Below, one piece after another: positions 18,393-27,879 of a stretch of DNA of 64,000 nucleotides. Positions within the stretch are counted from its first letter, which is position 1. Every line of letters begins with the position of its first letter. Origin of the DNA: Allobosea sp. GTDB taxonomy: Bacteria; Pseudomonadota; Alphaproteobacteria; Rhizobiales; Beijerinckiaceae. The stretch is from positions 372,001 through 436,000 of the forward strand of contig NZ_JAFKFX010000024.1 in the NCBI RefSeq assembly GCF_017308075.1, given 5' to 3'. A program made the translations under genes and the position numbers. The notes below the pieces were generated by a model. The model was given only the letters and a program-made list of their open reading frames with translations. It made no database searches and was not told the origin of the DNA.

Positions 18393-19166
18393 TCACAGCC
18401 CCAGCAGCGCCCTGATCGCCCGCGGCTCGAGCTCGGGCGGCGGATCGTCGAAGCTCGCCCGGTAATAATCGAGCATGCTCAGCCGCTCGAAATTGTTCCA
18501 GACCTCCGCGTCGCCCATGGCGCTGCCGCGCTCTTCGAGATTGAGAATCGTGTTGTAATCGGCGCTCCCTGGCTCGCCGAAGACCAGGGCTGGCGGCAGC
18601 GGCTCGGCACGCAACTCGCTCTCCGCCGCCAGGATCGCCGCCAGGGCTCGCGGTGCCCAGATCCGGTTGTAGGCATCGGCGACGTCGCGCTCCGGCACAC
18701 CCTGCGCCATCAGAACCTGCCGGCAGGCATCGGCGAAGGCATTGGTCATGCCGTTGCGCTCGGCGATCCGGTCGGCCGCGTTGAAATTGGCGTGGATCGG
18801 CTCAACATAGGCGAACTCGTTCTGCAGCAGCCGGGCCGGCTCGCCCTGGAGATAGAGCCAGGGCATGGCGCCATCGATGACGATCTGGCCCGGCAGGAGA
18901 TGCGCTGCCTGGTTCTCGCCGGACGCGCTGAAGAACTGCTGCTCGGCCCCCTTGCAGATCACGCTCGGCTGGCGCGAGAGCGGCAAGCCGCCCCCGCCTC
19001 CGGCGCGGATCAGCAGCATGAAGGCCAGTACCTTGGCGACGCGTGAATTGCGCGAGCGCCCATGCCAGACTGCCAGATCGGCATCCCGCACGCTGCGCTC
19101 GACACGCAGCAGGCGGAAGCGCTCATAGCCCGATACGATCCGGTCGGGAGAGCTTCGCCGCCCCAT
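18393..19166 (-). CDS. uncharacterised PAAR-linked protein, candidate T6SS cargo or adaptor
   Basis: A 257-residue protein that I do not recognise. It has no signal peptide; a short hydrophobic stretch (AKVLAFMLLIRAGGGGG) lies near residue 45, followed by a mostly helical, acidic C-terminus. Its ATG follows the PAAR gene stop by one base (TGAAATG), so the two are translationally linked. Genes placed directly after a PAAR gene are often effectors or their adaptors, but no known toxin motif is visible and no separate immunity gene follows, because the next gene on that side is convergent tagH. A structural or adaptor role is equally possible. Confidence 0.6.
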   Translation of the reverse strand: MGRRSSPDRIVSGYERFRLLRVERSVRDADLAVWHGRSRNSRVAKVLAFMLLIRAGGGGGLPLSRQPSVICKGAEQQFFSASGENQAAHLLPGQIVIDGAMPWLYLQGEPARLLQNEFAYVEPIHANFNAADRIAERNGMTNAFADACRQVLMAQGVPERDVADAYNRIWAPRALAAILAAESELRAEPLPPALVFGEPGSADYNTILNLEERGSAMGDAEVWNNFERLSMLDYYRASFDDPPPELEPRAIRALLGL

Positions 19167-19167
19167 T

Positions 19168-19668
19168 TCAGCCGCCGATGATCACGGTCGGCTCGCCGAA
19201 GGCGATCTTGTTCGGCGGCCCCACGGCCTCGATGATGGTGTCGCCGACCCGGCAGGCGCTGAGGCTGTTGATCAGCACGGTCTGCGAGCCGTCGACGACG
19301 ACGCCGGGCCCGTGCGGCGGGATCGGCAGAGGGGTCGCGCAAATGTGAATATCCGCGCCACCGGCCGCGCCGGAGATCATCGAGCCCATGCTGGCGGCGG
19401 CAGCGGCCTTCGTCGCCTCCTCGGCGGCCTTGGCCGCGGGCGCCCCCGGCGTGCCGGCGGCGGCGAGCGTCGCCGCCTCGGCCACCTGGATTGTGGTGTC
19501 CGAGATCGCCTTGGCCGCCTGGATCGCCGCCGCGGCGGCGGCCGAAACGCCACGCCAGGCGGGCTTGCCGCCGATGATCACGTTGAAACTGCCGGGGCCG
19601 GGCTGAAGCACGCCAGGGAGCGGATGGATCACCGGATCGAGGATGCGCGCGGCAGGACCGGTCGGCAT
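19168..19668 (-). CDS. PAAR-domain spike-tip protein
   Basis: A 166-residue protein of the PAAR type. The N-terminal half-motif (PAARILDPVIHPLPGVLQPG, then NVIIGGKPAWRG) and the C-terminal half (DIHICATPLPIPPHGPGVV, SACRVGDTI) frame an alanine-rich helical insert of about 60 residues (residues 42-103). The His/Cys residues expected to hold zinc at the tip are present in the C-terminal half. PAAR proteins sharpen the VgrG spike and carry effectors. It is the first gene of a two-gene minus-strand unit within the plus-strand T6SS block and diverges from tssK. Confidence 0.85.
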   Translation of the reverse strand: MPTGPAARILDPVIHPLPGVLQPGPGSFNVIIGGKPAWRGVSAAAAAAIQAAKAISDTTIQVAEAATLAAAGTPGAPAAKAAEEATKAAAAASMGSMISGAAGGADIHICATPLPIPPHGPGVVVDGSQTVLINSLSACRVGDTIIEAVGPPNKIAFGEPTVIIGG

Positions 19669-19871
19669 GGCCTATCCCCTTCGACTACCGCCACGGCGCG
19701 CAGGCCACGGCCCACCCGCAAGTTGATCTAGCGGGGGATCCGCAGACCTGCCGCCGCGAAATCTTTGCCAAAGCACGCAAACAGGTTCGGCGAATACGAT
19801 GGCACGCCATGGTGACGCTGGGAAGCGAGCTGTATATGCTCTTGAACCAGCCTTGAGATAGCGAGAACCGG

Positions 19872-21209
19872 ATGTCGTGGTACAGCAAGGTTGTCTGGTC
19901 CGAAGGCCTGTTCCTGCGACCGCACCATCTGCAGCAGAGCGACCGCTACCTCGAAAACCTGCTGGAAAGCCGCGTCAGGCACACCACGCCCTATCCATGG
20001 GGGTTTTCGGTGCTGGAGATCGACCGCGACCTCGCCCAGCAGAGCCGCATCGGCCTGCGCCGCGCCGTCGGCGTACTGCCGGACGGGACCCCCTTCGCCG
20101 TGCCGGACAACGCGCCGCTGCCGCCGGCGATCGAGGTGCCGGAGAATGCCGCCGGACAGATCGCCTGGCTCTCCCTGCCGCTCGCTTCCGCCAACACGCG
20201 CGAGGTCGAGGACAGCCTGAGCGGCAGCGCCAGCCGCTTCATCCCGGCGACCGAGATGCTGATCGACTCCACCGCATCGCTGCGGATCGAGGAGGAGATC
20301 GACATCGCCCATCCGCGCCTTTCGCTCGAACTGCGCAAGACCGCCAAGCCCGGCTATGTCGGCCTCGCCCTCGGCCGCATCCTGGAAGTGCGCGATCGCG
20401 CCGTCCTGTTCGACGAAAAATTCGCGCCGCCGCTCCTGATCTGCTCGGCCCACCCGGTCGTCGACGGCTGGATGGACCGGGTCATCGGCTGGATCGACAA
20501 CAAGCTGGAGGAACTCGCCCGCTACGCCGCCGACCCGACCGCGGGCGGCGGCCTGCAAAGCGCCGACTACTTCATCCTGCAGATGCTCAACCGGCACATC
20601 CCGGTGCTGAAGCACATGCGCGGCTCGCGCTTCGTGCATCCGGAACGGCTGTTCGTGACGCTGCTCGCCATCGCCGGCGAACTCGCCACCTTCACCACCG
20701 CCGAGCGCCGCGCCCGCGACTATCCCGCCTATGATCATGACGATCTCGAGGGTTGCTTCACCCCGGTCGTGCGCGACATCCAGGATTTTCTCTCGGCCCA
20801 GCTCGGCCGCCGCGCCATCCGCCTCGAAATCGTCGAGCGCGCGCCCAACGCCTTCATGTCGACGATCCGCGATCGCGCCCTGGTGCGCAATGCGACGCTG
20901 ATCCTCGAAGTCGCGGCGCGCCGGCCGCTGACCGAGATCCAGGCGCAGTTCCCGCATCTGTTCAAGGTCGGCCCCAACACCAAGATGAACGAGATCGTCC
21001 ATGCCCATCTGCCGGGCATCAATCTCGTCCATCTGCCGACGCCGCCGCCGCAGATCCGGGCGCTGACCGACCACGTCTATTTCTATCTCGACCGCACCTC
21101 GCCGCTCTGGCCGGAGTTCAGCACGGCGAGTTCGATCGGCATGCATTTCTCCGGTGACTGGCCCGATCTCGAAATGGAGCTCTGGGCCGTGCTCGAGGGC
21201 AGAAGATGA
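19872..21209 (+). CDS. tssK: T6SS baseplate-membrane connector TssK
   Basis: A 445-residue protein recognised by the highly conserved N-terminus (KVVWSEGLFLRPHHLQQSDRYLE), the middle block HPERLFVTLLAIAGELATF and the C-terminal PGINLVHLPTPPPQIR. TssK trimers join the baseplate to TssL and TssM. The ATG has GAGAACCGG upstream. Its stop overlaps the ATG of tssL (ATGA), and it begins the tightly packed unit tssK-tssL-tssM-tagF-pppA-ppkA. Confidence 0.96.
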   Translation: MSWYSKVVWSEGLFLRPHHLQQSDRYLENLLESRVRHTTPYPWGFSVLEIDRDLAQQSRIGLRRAVGVLPDGTPFAVPDNAPLPPAIEVPENAAGQIAWLSLPLASANTREVEDSLSGSASRFIPATEMLIDSTASLRIEEEIDIAHPRLSLELRKTAKPGYVGLALGRILEVRDRAVLFDEKFAPPLLICSAHPVVDGWMDRVIGWIDNKLEELARYAADPTAGGGLQSADYFILQMLNRHIPVLKHMRGSRFVHPERLFVTLLAIAGELATFTTAERRARDYPAYDHDDLEGCFTPVVRDIQDFLSAQLGRRAIRLEIVERAPNAFMSTIRDRALVRNATLILEVAARRPLTEIQAQFPHLFKVGPNTKMNEIVHAHLPGINLVHLPTPPPQIRALTDHVYFYLDRTSPLWPEFSTASSIGMHFSGDWPDLEMELWAVLEGRR

Positions 21210-22684
21210 GCGACAAGGGTTCGCCCTCCGACCCGTTCGGACGCTCGGACCGGACGATCATCAAGCCGAACCCCGCGGGAAGGCGGGCGCCGCCACCCTC
21301 GCGCCCCGACCCGCAGCCCGTCAGGCCTGGCTACCCCGTGCCCCCGGCCTCGCCCCATGGCTATGGCCCGTCGACCGCGCCGCAATATCCATCCGGCGCG
21401 GCCGGCTCCCCGGGCGTGCCCGGCACCGGCGAGGAATGGCTCTCGGCGCCGCCGCCCCGGCCCAGCGCGGCATCGCCGCCCGGCCATATCCCGCAGGCCC
21501 TGCCGCGGCGCGAACAGATGCTCACGCCCAATGCCAATCCGATGCTCAAGGCGGCCGGCCCGCTTCTCCTGCTGCTCGGGCGCCTGCGCGCCTCGCTGAG
21601 CAGCGCCCCGGCCACCCAGATGATCGGCCAGGTCGGCGAGACGATCGAGGCCTTCGAGCACGAGGTCCGGGCCGCCGGCGCCTCGCCCGAGCAGACGCGC
21701 ACCGCCAAATACATCCTCTGCGCCTTCGCCGACGACATCGTCCAGAACATCCCCGGCGAGGATCGCCATGTCTGGACACAGTACAGCATGCTCTCGCGCT
21801 TCTTCGGCGAACGCACCGGCGGCGTGCGCTTCTTCGAGGAGCTGGAGCGCGCCAAGCGGGACCCGTCGGTCAATTACGACCTGCTCGAATTGATGCATGC
21901 CTGCCTGGCACTCGGCTTCGAGGGCATCCACCGCACCTCGGCCGGCGGCGCCGCCAATCTGCAGATGATCCAGCGCAGCCTTTTCGAGACGCTGCGGCGG
22001 GTGAAGCAACCCGATCCGGAATTGTCGCCGCGCTGGCAAGGGCAGGCGCTGGTCTCGCGTCTGGCCGGGTTCAGGATCCCGGTCTGGTCGGTCGCCGCCG
22101 TCGCCGCCGTCGCGGTGCTCGGCCTCTATTTCATCTTCCGGGCCCTGCTCGGCGGCAATGCCGAGGCCTCGGCCTCCGCCTTGCTCGCCGTCCATCCCAA
22201 GGGCGAGCTTTCGATTGTCCGGAAAGTCTTCGCCAAACCGCCGCCGCCATTACCGCCGCCGGCGCAGCAGCCCAAGATCTGCGCCACGGTGCGCCCGCCG
22301 ATCACCTGCCAGGTCACGCCCAATCTGATCATCGTCCGGCTCGTCGACATCACCCTGTTCGAGCCCGGGCAGGCGGTGGTGCGCGACGAGTTCCGCCCGC
22401 TGATCGAGCGCATCGCCGCAGTGCTGAACGAGGAAGGCGGGGCGATCAAGGTCGTCGGCCACACCGACAGCCAGCCGATCCGCACCGCGCGCTTCCCCTC
22501 CAACCAGCAATTGTCGCTGGAGCGCGCCAAGGCCGTCGGCGAGCTCCTCAAGACCAGGCTGAACCGGAAGGAGCGGATCAGCATCGAGGGCAAGGGCCCC
22601 GACGCGCCGATCGCCAGCAATGCCACGCCTGAAGGACGCGCCAAGAACCGCCGGGTCGAGATCCTGATCCAGCGCGAAAGCTAG
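21206..22684 (+). CDS. tssL: T6SS inner-membrane protein TssL (DotU/IcmH) with OmpA domain
   Basis: A 492-residue protein. A proline-rich cytoplasmic lead (1-110) precedes the DotU/IcmH domain (about 110-280; CAFADDIVQNIP, WTQYSMLSRFFGERTGGVRFF), one membrane segment near 293-315, and a periplasmic OmpA-like domain (about 370-492; KVVGHTDSQPI, RAKNRRVEILI). This extended TssL can bind peptidoglycan itself. With TssM it forms the membrane complex. Its start overlaps tssK and it is followed by tssM after 48 bases. Confidence 0.95.
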   Translation: MSDKGSPSDPFGRSDRTIIKPNPAGRRAPPPSRPDPQPVRPGYPVPPASPHGYGPSTAPQYPSGAAGSPGVPGTGEEWLSAPPPRPSAASPPGHIPQALPRREQMLTPNANPMLKAAGPLLLLLGRLRASLSSAPATQMIGQVGETIEAFEHEVRAAGASPEQTRTAKYILCAFADDIVQNIPGEDRHVWTQYSMLSRFFGERTGGVRFFEELERAKRDPSVNYDLLELMHACLALGFEGIHRTSAGGAANLQMIQRSLFETLRRVKQPDPELSPRWQGQALVSRLAGFRIPVWSVAAVAAVAVLGLYFIFRALLGGNAEASASALLAVHPKGELSIVRKVFAKPPPPLPPPAQQPKICATVRPPITCQVTPNLIIVRLVDITLFEPGQAVVRDEFRPLIERIAAVLNEEGGAIKVVGHTDSQPIRTARFPSNQQLSLERAKAVGELLKTRLNRKERISIEGKGPDAPIASNATPEGRAKNRRVEILIQRES

Positions 22685-22732
22685 AGACCGAACGAGCACC
22701 GCGAGACCTGCCAAGAGGGAGATCGACACGAA

Positions 22733-25700
22733 ATGAGCGTCGCGATCTGGCTCAGGATCGTCGCAATCGCAGTGGGCACGCTGGCGCTCGCCCTGCTGAT
22801 CTGGTTCGGCGGCCCCTTCGTCGCGATCGGCGAAGTGCGTCCGTTCGAGCCGCTCTTCGTGCGCCTGCCGCTCGTCCTGCTTCTCGCGATCGGCGCCGGC
22901 GTCTGGATCGCCATGATCCTCATCCGGCGGCGCAAGGCAGTGGCTGCGCTGAGCGAGGCGCTGGCCAAGGAGGAGAGCGCGGCCGGCGATGGCCCGGCGC
23001 TCGGCTCGGCGATGCGCGATGCGCTCGCGACGCTGAAGCGGGCTCGCGGCAAGGATGGCGGCGACTATCTCTACGACCTGCCCTGGTATGTGATGATCGG
23101 CCCGCCCGGCGCCGGCAAGACGACGGCGCTGGTCAATTCCGGCCTGAAATTCCCGCTGGCGCGCGGCGGCCAGGCCCCGGCGGCGGTCGCCGGCAATGGC
23201 GGTACGCGCTATTGCGACTGGTGGTTCGCCGAGGAAGCGGTGCTGATCGACACCGCCGGGCGCTACACCACCCAGGACACCGACGCCAAGGCCGAACGCG
23301 CGGGCTGGCTCGCCTTCCTCGACCTGTTGAAGCACAACCGCCCGCGTCAGCCGATCAACGGCGTCATGGTCGCGATCAGCGTCGAGGATCTGCTGACCTC
23401 GACGCCCGAACAGGTTGCCGCCCATGCCGAGGCGATCCGCGCCCGCCTGCTCGAGCTGAACGAGCGCCTGAAGATCGATTTCCCGGTCTATGCGGTCTTC
23501 ACCAAGGCCGATCTGATCGCCGGCTTCAACGAGTTCTTCGGCGGGCTCTCCGAGCCGCAGCGCCGCATGGTCTGGGGCCACACCTTCCAGACCCTCGACA
23601 AGACCCGCAACATGATCGGCGACGTTCCACCGGAGTTCGACGCGCTGATCGAGCGCCTGAACCAGCGCCTCTCCGACCGCCTGCAGGACGAGCCCAACCC
23701 GACCGCACGCGCCCAGCTCTTCGGCCTGCCGAGCCAGATGGCGGCGCTGAAGCCGATCATGGTCGACTTCCTCGGCCGCGTCTTCGAACCGACGCGCTAC
23801 CAGCAGAGCGCGACGCTGCGCGGCTTCTACTTCACTTCGGGCACACAGGAAGGCACGCCGATCGACCAGTTGATCGGCGCGCTCTCGCGCAATTTCGGCA
23901 GCGAGCATGCCGGCGCCGGCAGCTTCTCGGGCCGTGGCAAGAGCTATTTCCTGACCGATCTGATCCAGAAGGTGATCATCGGCGAGTCCGGCTGGGTCTC
24001 GACCGATCTGCGCGCCATCAGGCGCTCGGCCCTGTTGCGTGCCGCCGGCTTCACCGCGGTGGCGCTCGCCGCAGTGACCCTCACCGGACTGTGGTGGACG
24101 AGCTATGCGCGCAACAGCGAGCTGATCAACCAGACCAATTACGCCCTTGCCGACTACCGTTCGAACGCCGCCCCGGTGCTGCAGGAAACGACGATCTCGG
24201 AACGGAATTTCAGCCTTGTCCTGCCGCTGCTGCACAAATTGCGGCACATGCCGGCCGGCTACGCCAACAAGGACGAGCCGACCCCCATCGCCGCGACCTT
24301 CGGTCTGAGCCAGCGCGAGCGCCTGCAATCGGCGACACAGATCAGCTATCAGGAGGCGCTGGAGCGGATGCTGCGCTCGCGCATCATCTTCCGGCTCGAA
24401 GAGCAGCTCGAGGCCAATGCCAACAATCCCGGCTTCCTCTACGAGGCGCTCAAGGTCTATCTGATGATCGGCGGCCGGGCGAAGCTCGACCGCGATCTCG
24501 TCCTCGCCTGGATGCGGCTCGACTGGGCCGAGAACCTGTTCCCGGGCGCCGCCAACGCCAAGGGCCGCGAGGCGCTGGAAGAGCATCTCACCGCGCTGCT
24601 CGATCTCGACGAGGGCGCCGAGCCGCTGGTCAAGCTCAACCAGACGCTGATCGAGAGCAGCCAGCAGACACTGCGGCGGATGAGCATCGCCGAGCGCGCC
24701 TATGAGTTGCTGCGCACGCAAGGGCGCAACGCCAACCGCGACTGGGTCGCGGCGCAGCGCGGCGGCTCGGATGTCCGGCTCGTCTTCGAGGGGGTCTCAG
24801 GCGAGGATCTCGATACGATCCGGGTGCCCTATTTCTACACCTATGACGGTTTCCAGAACGCCTTCGTCGACCGTCTCGGCGATATCGGCGAGCGTATCGA
24901 GAAGGAGCGCTGGGTCCTCGGCGAGAATGTCGACCAGGCCGCGATCAATTCGCAATATTCCAGTCTTTTCCAAGATCTTATGAAGCTTTATTCACGCGAT
25001 TTCATAGCGTCGTGGCAGCGCGCGCTGCGCCGGTTGAAGCTGCGCCCGCTCAATGCCGACAAGCCGAAATACGTGGCGCTCTCGGCGATCGCCGCGCCGA
25101 CCTCGCCCTTCAAGCAAGTGCTGGAATCGGTTCGCGACGAGACGCAGCTGACCAAGGAGCGCGCCGCCCGCCGACCGACCGCCGCGCAGGCGGCGGCGCA
25201 AGCCGGCAAGGAGGCCGCAGCCAAGACGCTGGAGGAGCGGGCCAATGCGGCGCTCGGCCGACTCGGCACTTCCCTGCCGCTGAGCGCGCCGGGCGTCGAC
25301 CGGGTGCTCTCGGCCGGCAGCGAGGCGCTCGGCGCCAATATCGAGGCCGGCTTCAAACAATACCATGTCCTGGTCGACGGCGATCTCGGCCGCCGGCCGG
25401 TCGACCAGGCGCTGCAGATCTTCGCCGAGATCAACCAGAACCTCGCCATGGCGGCGACCACCCCGGCCCAGTCGGCGGCGGCGAACGCGGCGATGGTGCC
25501 ATTGATCGCCTCGCTGCGCGGCAACTCCTCGCGCTACCCTGCCCCGTTCGATGCGATGATCGTCTCGGCGGTCAATGATTTCGAGGGCGACGCCACCAGC
25601 GCCACCATCTCTCTGCTGCGCCAGGCGCTCGGCGACGAGGTCAGCCGCACCTGCACCAATCTTCTCGCCAATCGCTACCCCTTCACCAAGGGCAGCACCC

Positions 25701-26380
25701 GCGACATCGCCCTCTCCGACTTCGCGCAGCTCTTCGCGCCCGGCACCGGCGCCATGGACAAGTTCCTGAAGGAGCGGCTCGACCCCTATATCGACAAGTC
25801 CGGCGCGCAATGGAGCTGGCGCGCCGACAGCCGCGTCGCCCGCTCGCTCTCGCCGACGACCTTGCGCGAATTCCAGCGCGCCAGCGACATTCGTGAAGCC
25901 TTCTTCCCGACCGGCGGCAACCTGCCCTCCTTCCAGATGGTGGCGGTCCCAACCGCCCTGTCCTCCGACGCTTCGGGCGCCAAGCTCGAGATCAACGGCT
26001 TCACAGTGGCGAGCCAGCAGGGCGTCAACACGCCGACCCCGGTGATGTGGCCGGGCGCCGGGCTGGCGCGGACCTCGATCACCCTGACGCTCGGTGGCGG
26101 CGCCGGCAGCAACAATGCCGGCGGCATCTTCGGTGGCGGCTTCTTCTCGAACAGTCCGACCCCGGCCGCGCCGAGCGAGGTCAAGCTGTTCGAGCGCGAT
26201 GGCGTCTGGTCGTTCTTCCGGCTGCTCGATGCCGGCTCGGTGCTGCGCCAGGGCGACAATGTCGTGTTCACGCTCGCCTCCGGCGGCCGACAGGTCGGCT
26301 ACCAGTTCGGCGTCGGCTCGCTGAAGAACCCGCTGGTGCTGCCGGCGCTGCGCGAAATCCGCTGTCCGACGGGGATTTGA
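22733..26380 (+). CDS. tssM: T6SS membrane core protein TssM (IcmF)
   Basis: A 1215-residue protein. Two membrane segments lie in the first 65 residues, then a cytoplasmic NTPase-like domain with a full Walker A (GPPGAGKTT, near residue 123) and the conserved CDWWFAEEAVLIDTAGRY. A third membrane segment lies near residue 440 (LLRAAGFTAVALAAVTLTGLWW), followed by the long periplasmic IcmF-related and DUF1215-like region to the C-terminus. The retained Walker A suggests nucleotide binding. It spans the inner membrane and forms the channel with TssL. Confidence 0.96.
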   Translation: MSVAIWLRIVAIAVGTLALALLIWFGGPFVAIGEVRPFEPLFVRLPLVLLLAIGAGVWIAMILIRRRKAVAALSEALAKEESAAGDGPALGSAMRDALATLKRARGKDGGDYLYDLPWYVMIGPPGAGKTTALVNSGLKFPLARGGQAPAAVAGNGGTRYCDWWFAEEAVLIDTAGRYTTQDTDAKAERAGWLAFLDLLKHNRPRQPINGVMVAISVEDLLTSTPEQVAAHAEAIRARLLELNERLKIDFPVYAVFTKADLIAGFNEFFGGLSEPQRRMVWGHTFQTLDKTRNMIGDVPPEFDALIERLNQRLSDRLQDEPNPTARAQLFGLPSQMAALKPIMVDFLGRVFEPTRYQQSATLRGFYFTSGTQEGTPIDQLIGALSRNFGSEHAGAGSFSGRGKSYFLTDLIQKVIIGESGWVSTDLRAIRRSALLRAAGFTAVALAAVTLTGLWWTSYARNSELINQTNYALADYRSNAAPVLQETTISERNFSLVLPLLHKLRHMPAGYANKDEPTPIAATFGLSQRERLQSATQISYQEALERMLRSRIIFRLEEQLEANANNPGFLYEALKVYLMIGGRAKLDRDLVLAWMRLDWAENLFPGAANAKGREALEEHLTALLDLDEGAEPLVKLNQTLIESSQQTLRRMSIAERAYELLRTQGRNANRDWVAAQRGGSDVRLVFEGVSGEDLDTIRVPYFYTYDGFQNAFVDRLGDIGERIEKERWVLGENVDQAAINSQYSSLFQDLMKLYSRDFIASWQRALRRLKLRPLNADKPKYVALSAIAAPTSPFKQVLESVRDETQLTKERAARRPTAAQAAAQAGKEAAAKTLEERANAALGRLGTSLPLSAPGVDRVLSAGSEALGANIEAGFKQYHVLVDGDLGRRPVDQALQIFAEINQNLAMAATTPAQSAAANAAMVPLIASLRGNSSRYPAPFDAMIVSAVNDFEGDATSATISLLRQALGDEVSRTCTNLLANRYPFTKGSTRDIALSDFAQLFAPGTGAMDKFLKERLDPYIDKSGAQWSWRADSRVARSLSPTTLREFQRASDIREAFFPTGGNLPSFQMVAVPTALSSDASGAKLEINGFTVASQQGVNTPTPVMWPGAGLARTSITLTLGGGAGSNNAGGIFGGGFFSNSPTPAAPSEVKLFERDGVWSFFRLLDAGSVLRQGDNVVFTLASGGRQVGYQFGVGSLKNPLVLPALREIRCPTGI

Positions 26381-26383
26381 GCC

Positions 26384-27088
26384 ATGGCGTGCGGGCTGTT
26401 CGGAAAACTGCCGGGCAAGCGCGACTTCATCGCCCTGGGGGCGCCCACGGCCTTTCTCTCGGTCTACGAGCCCTGGCTCCAGGGCGGGCTGACCGCGAGC
26501 CGGCTCGATCTCGGCGCCGGCTGGCAGGACGCCTTCCTCAACGCGCCGATCTGGCGCTTCTGGCTCGGCTCGGCCTATGGCGGCAACACCGTCGCCGGGG
26601 CCTTCATGCCCTCGGTCGACGGCATCGGCCGCTATTTCCCGCTCACGGTCTTCGCGGTCGCGGGTCCGGGCACGGCGATCCCGCCGCCCGAGACCGACCC
26701 GCAGGATGCCTGGTTCGACCACGCCGAGGATTTCCTGCTGAATGCGCTGGAGCCCGAAGCGAGCTTCGAGGCCGTTGCCGAGGCATTGGCCCGGTTGCCG
26801 GTTCCGAACGACGAGCTGAAGGCCGCCCCGCCGGCCGACATGGTCAGGCTGTCCGACGGCACGATCGTCAGCGCGCTCGACCCGGCGACCTTCCCGGCCC
26901 GCCTGGCGGCACTGCGGGTCGAGGACCATACGCGCTCCTATGCCCATGCCTGCTATCTCTGGACCGTCGGCGGCGAGAATTTCGAGCCGCTCGCCTTGGT
27001 CGGCCAGGCTCTGCCGAGCCCTTATCTGTTCAGCGGCCTGCTGACCGGCCGCTTCGACGCCTTTCTCGGTGCGGGAGCAGCGTCATGA
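26384..27088 (+). CDS. tagF: T6SS post-translational regulator TagF
   Basis: A 234-residue protein with the TagF signature at its N-terminus (GLFGKLPGKRDFI, then PWLQGGL) and the blocks PIWRFWLGS and PSVDGIGRYFPLTVFA. TagF represses T6SS firing after translation, by acting on the FHA protein in systems where it has been studied. It starts 3 bases after tssM and its stop overlaps the pppA start (ATGA), so it is co-expressed with the kinase and phosphatase. Confidence 0.93.
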   Translation: MACGLFGKLPGKRDFIALGAPTAFLSVYEPWLQGGLTASRLDLGAGWQDAFLNAPIWRFWLGSAYGGNTVAGAFMPSVDGIGRYFPLTVFAVAGPGTAIPPPETDPQDAWFDHAEDFLLNALEPEASFEAVAEALARLPVPNDELKAAPPADMVRLSDGTIVSALDPATFPARLAALRVEDHTRSYAHACYLWTVGGENFEPLALVGQALPSPYLFSGLLTGRFDAFLGAGAAS

Positions 27089-27879
27089 ACCATGCCGGCC
27101 CAGCCCCTCCCTTCGAGACCGGCGCGATCAGCCATCCAGGCCGTGTGCGCAGCCATAACGAGGACAATCTCGTGACGCGGCCCGAATTCGGGCTCTGGGC
27201 CGTCGCCGACGGCATGGGAGGACACGAGAACGGCGCCATGGCGAGCGCGACGGTCGCCGCCGCGCTCGACGGCATCGGCCCCGCCATCTCAGCCGCCGAC
27301 CTTCTGGCACGGCTGGAACGGAGCGTGCTCGCCGCCAATGCCGAGCTGCGCCGCCGGGCCCACGAACAGGCGGGCGCGACCATGGGCTCGACCCTCGCCG
27401 TACTGCTGGTTCACGGCAGTCATTTCGCCTGCCTCTGGTCGGGCGACAGCCGAATCTACCTCGTCCGCCACGGCTACATCACCCAGATCTCGCGCGACCA
27501 TACCGAGGTGCAGGACATGATGGATCGCGGCCTGCTCAGCGCCGAGGAGGCGCGCAACTGGCCGCGCCGGCATGTGATCACCCGCGCCATCGGCGTGCAC
27601 GATCTGCCCTCCCTCGACATCGACCATGGCGAACTCGAAGGCGGCGACACCTTCGTGCTCTGCTCCGACGGCCTGACCGGACATGTCGAGGATGACGAGA
27701 TCCTGCGCGCCGCATCCGGCGCTGATGCCCAGGGCGCTTGCGACGCACTGCTCGCGCTGACGCTGGAGCGCGGCGCGACCGATAATGTCACCGTCGTGAT
27801 TGTCCGCTATCATCAGGATCGCCGCGTACAGACGCGCTGGATGCCGAACATGCGTCAGCCGAAGAACGAGGCCACATGA
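27085..27879 (+). CDS. pppA: T6SS PP2C-type phosphatase PppA
   Basis: A 264-residue serine/threonine phosphatase of the PP2C family. The metal-binding and catalytic motifs are intact: VRSHNEDN at the start, VADGMGGH, WSGDSRIYLVR, LCSDGLTGHV and GATDNVTVVIV. It should reverse the PpkA-dependent phosphorylation that switches the T6SS on. The ATG overlaps the tagF stop and its own stop overlaps the ppkA ATG; the open frame extends upstream of 27085 only as an out-of-register reading of tssM and tagF. Confidence 0.94.
   Translation: MNHAGPAPPFETGAISHPGRVRSHNEDNLVTRPEFGLWAVADGMGGHENGAMASATVAAALDGIGPAISAADLLARLERSVLAANAELRRRAHEQAGATMGSTLAVLLVHGSHFACLWSGDSRIYLVRHGYITQISRDHTEVQDMMDRGLLSAEEARNWPRRHVITRAIGVHDLPSLDIDHGELEGGDTFVLCSDGLTGHVEDDEILRAASGADAQGACDALLALTLERGATDNVTVVIVRYHQDRRVQTRWMPNMRQPKNEAT

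Noticed and set aside
19669-19871. A sigma-54 promoter before tssK (TGGCAC near 19805)
   Set aside because: The -24 half matches, but no TGC element follows at the right spacing.
22250-24721. An 823-codon minus-strand open frame opposite tssL and tssM
   Set aside because: It overlaps genes with clear domains on the plus strand and has the composition of an antisense reading.
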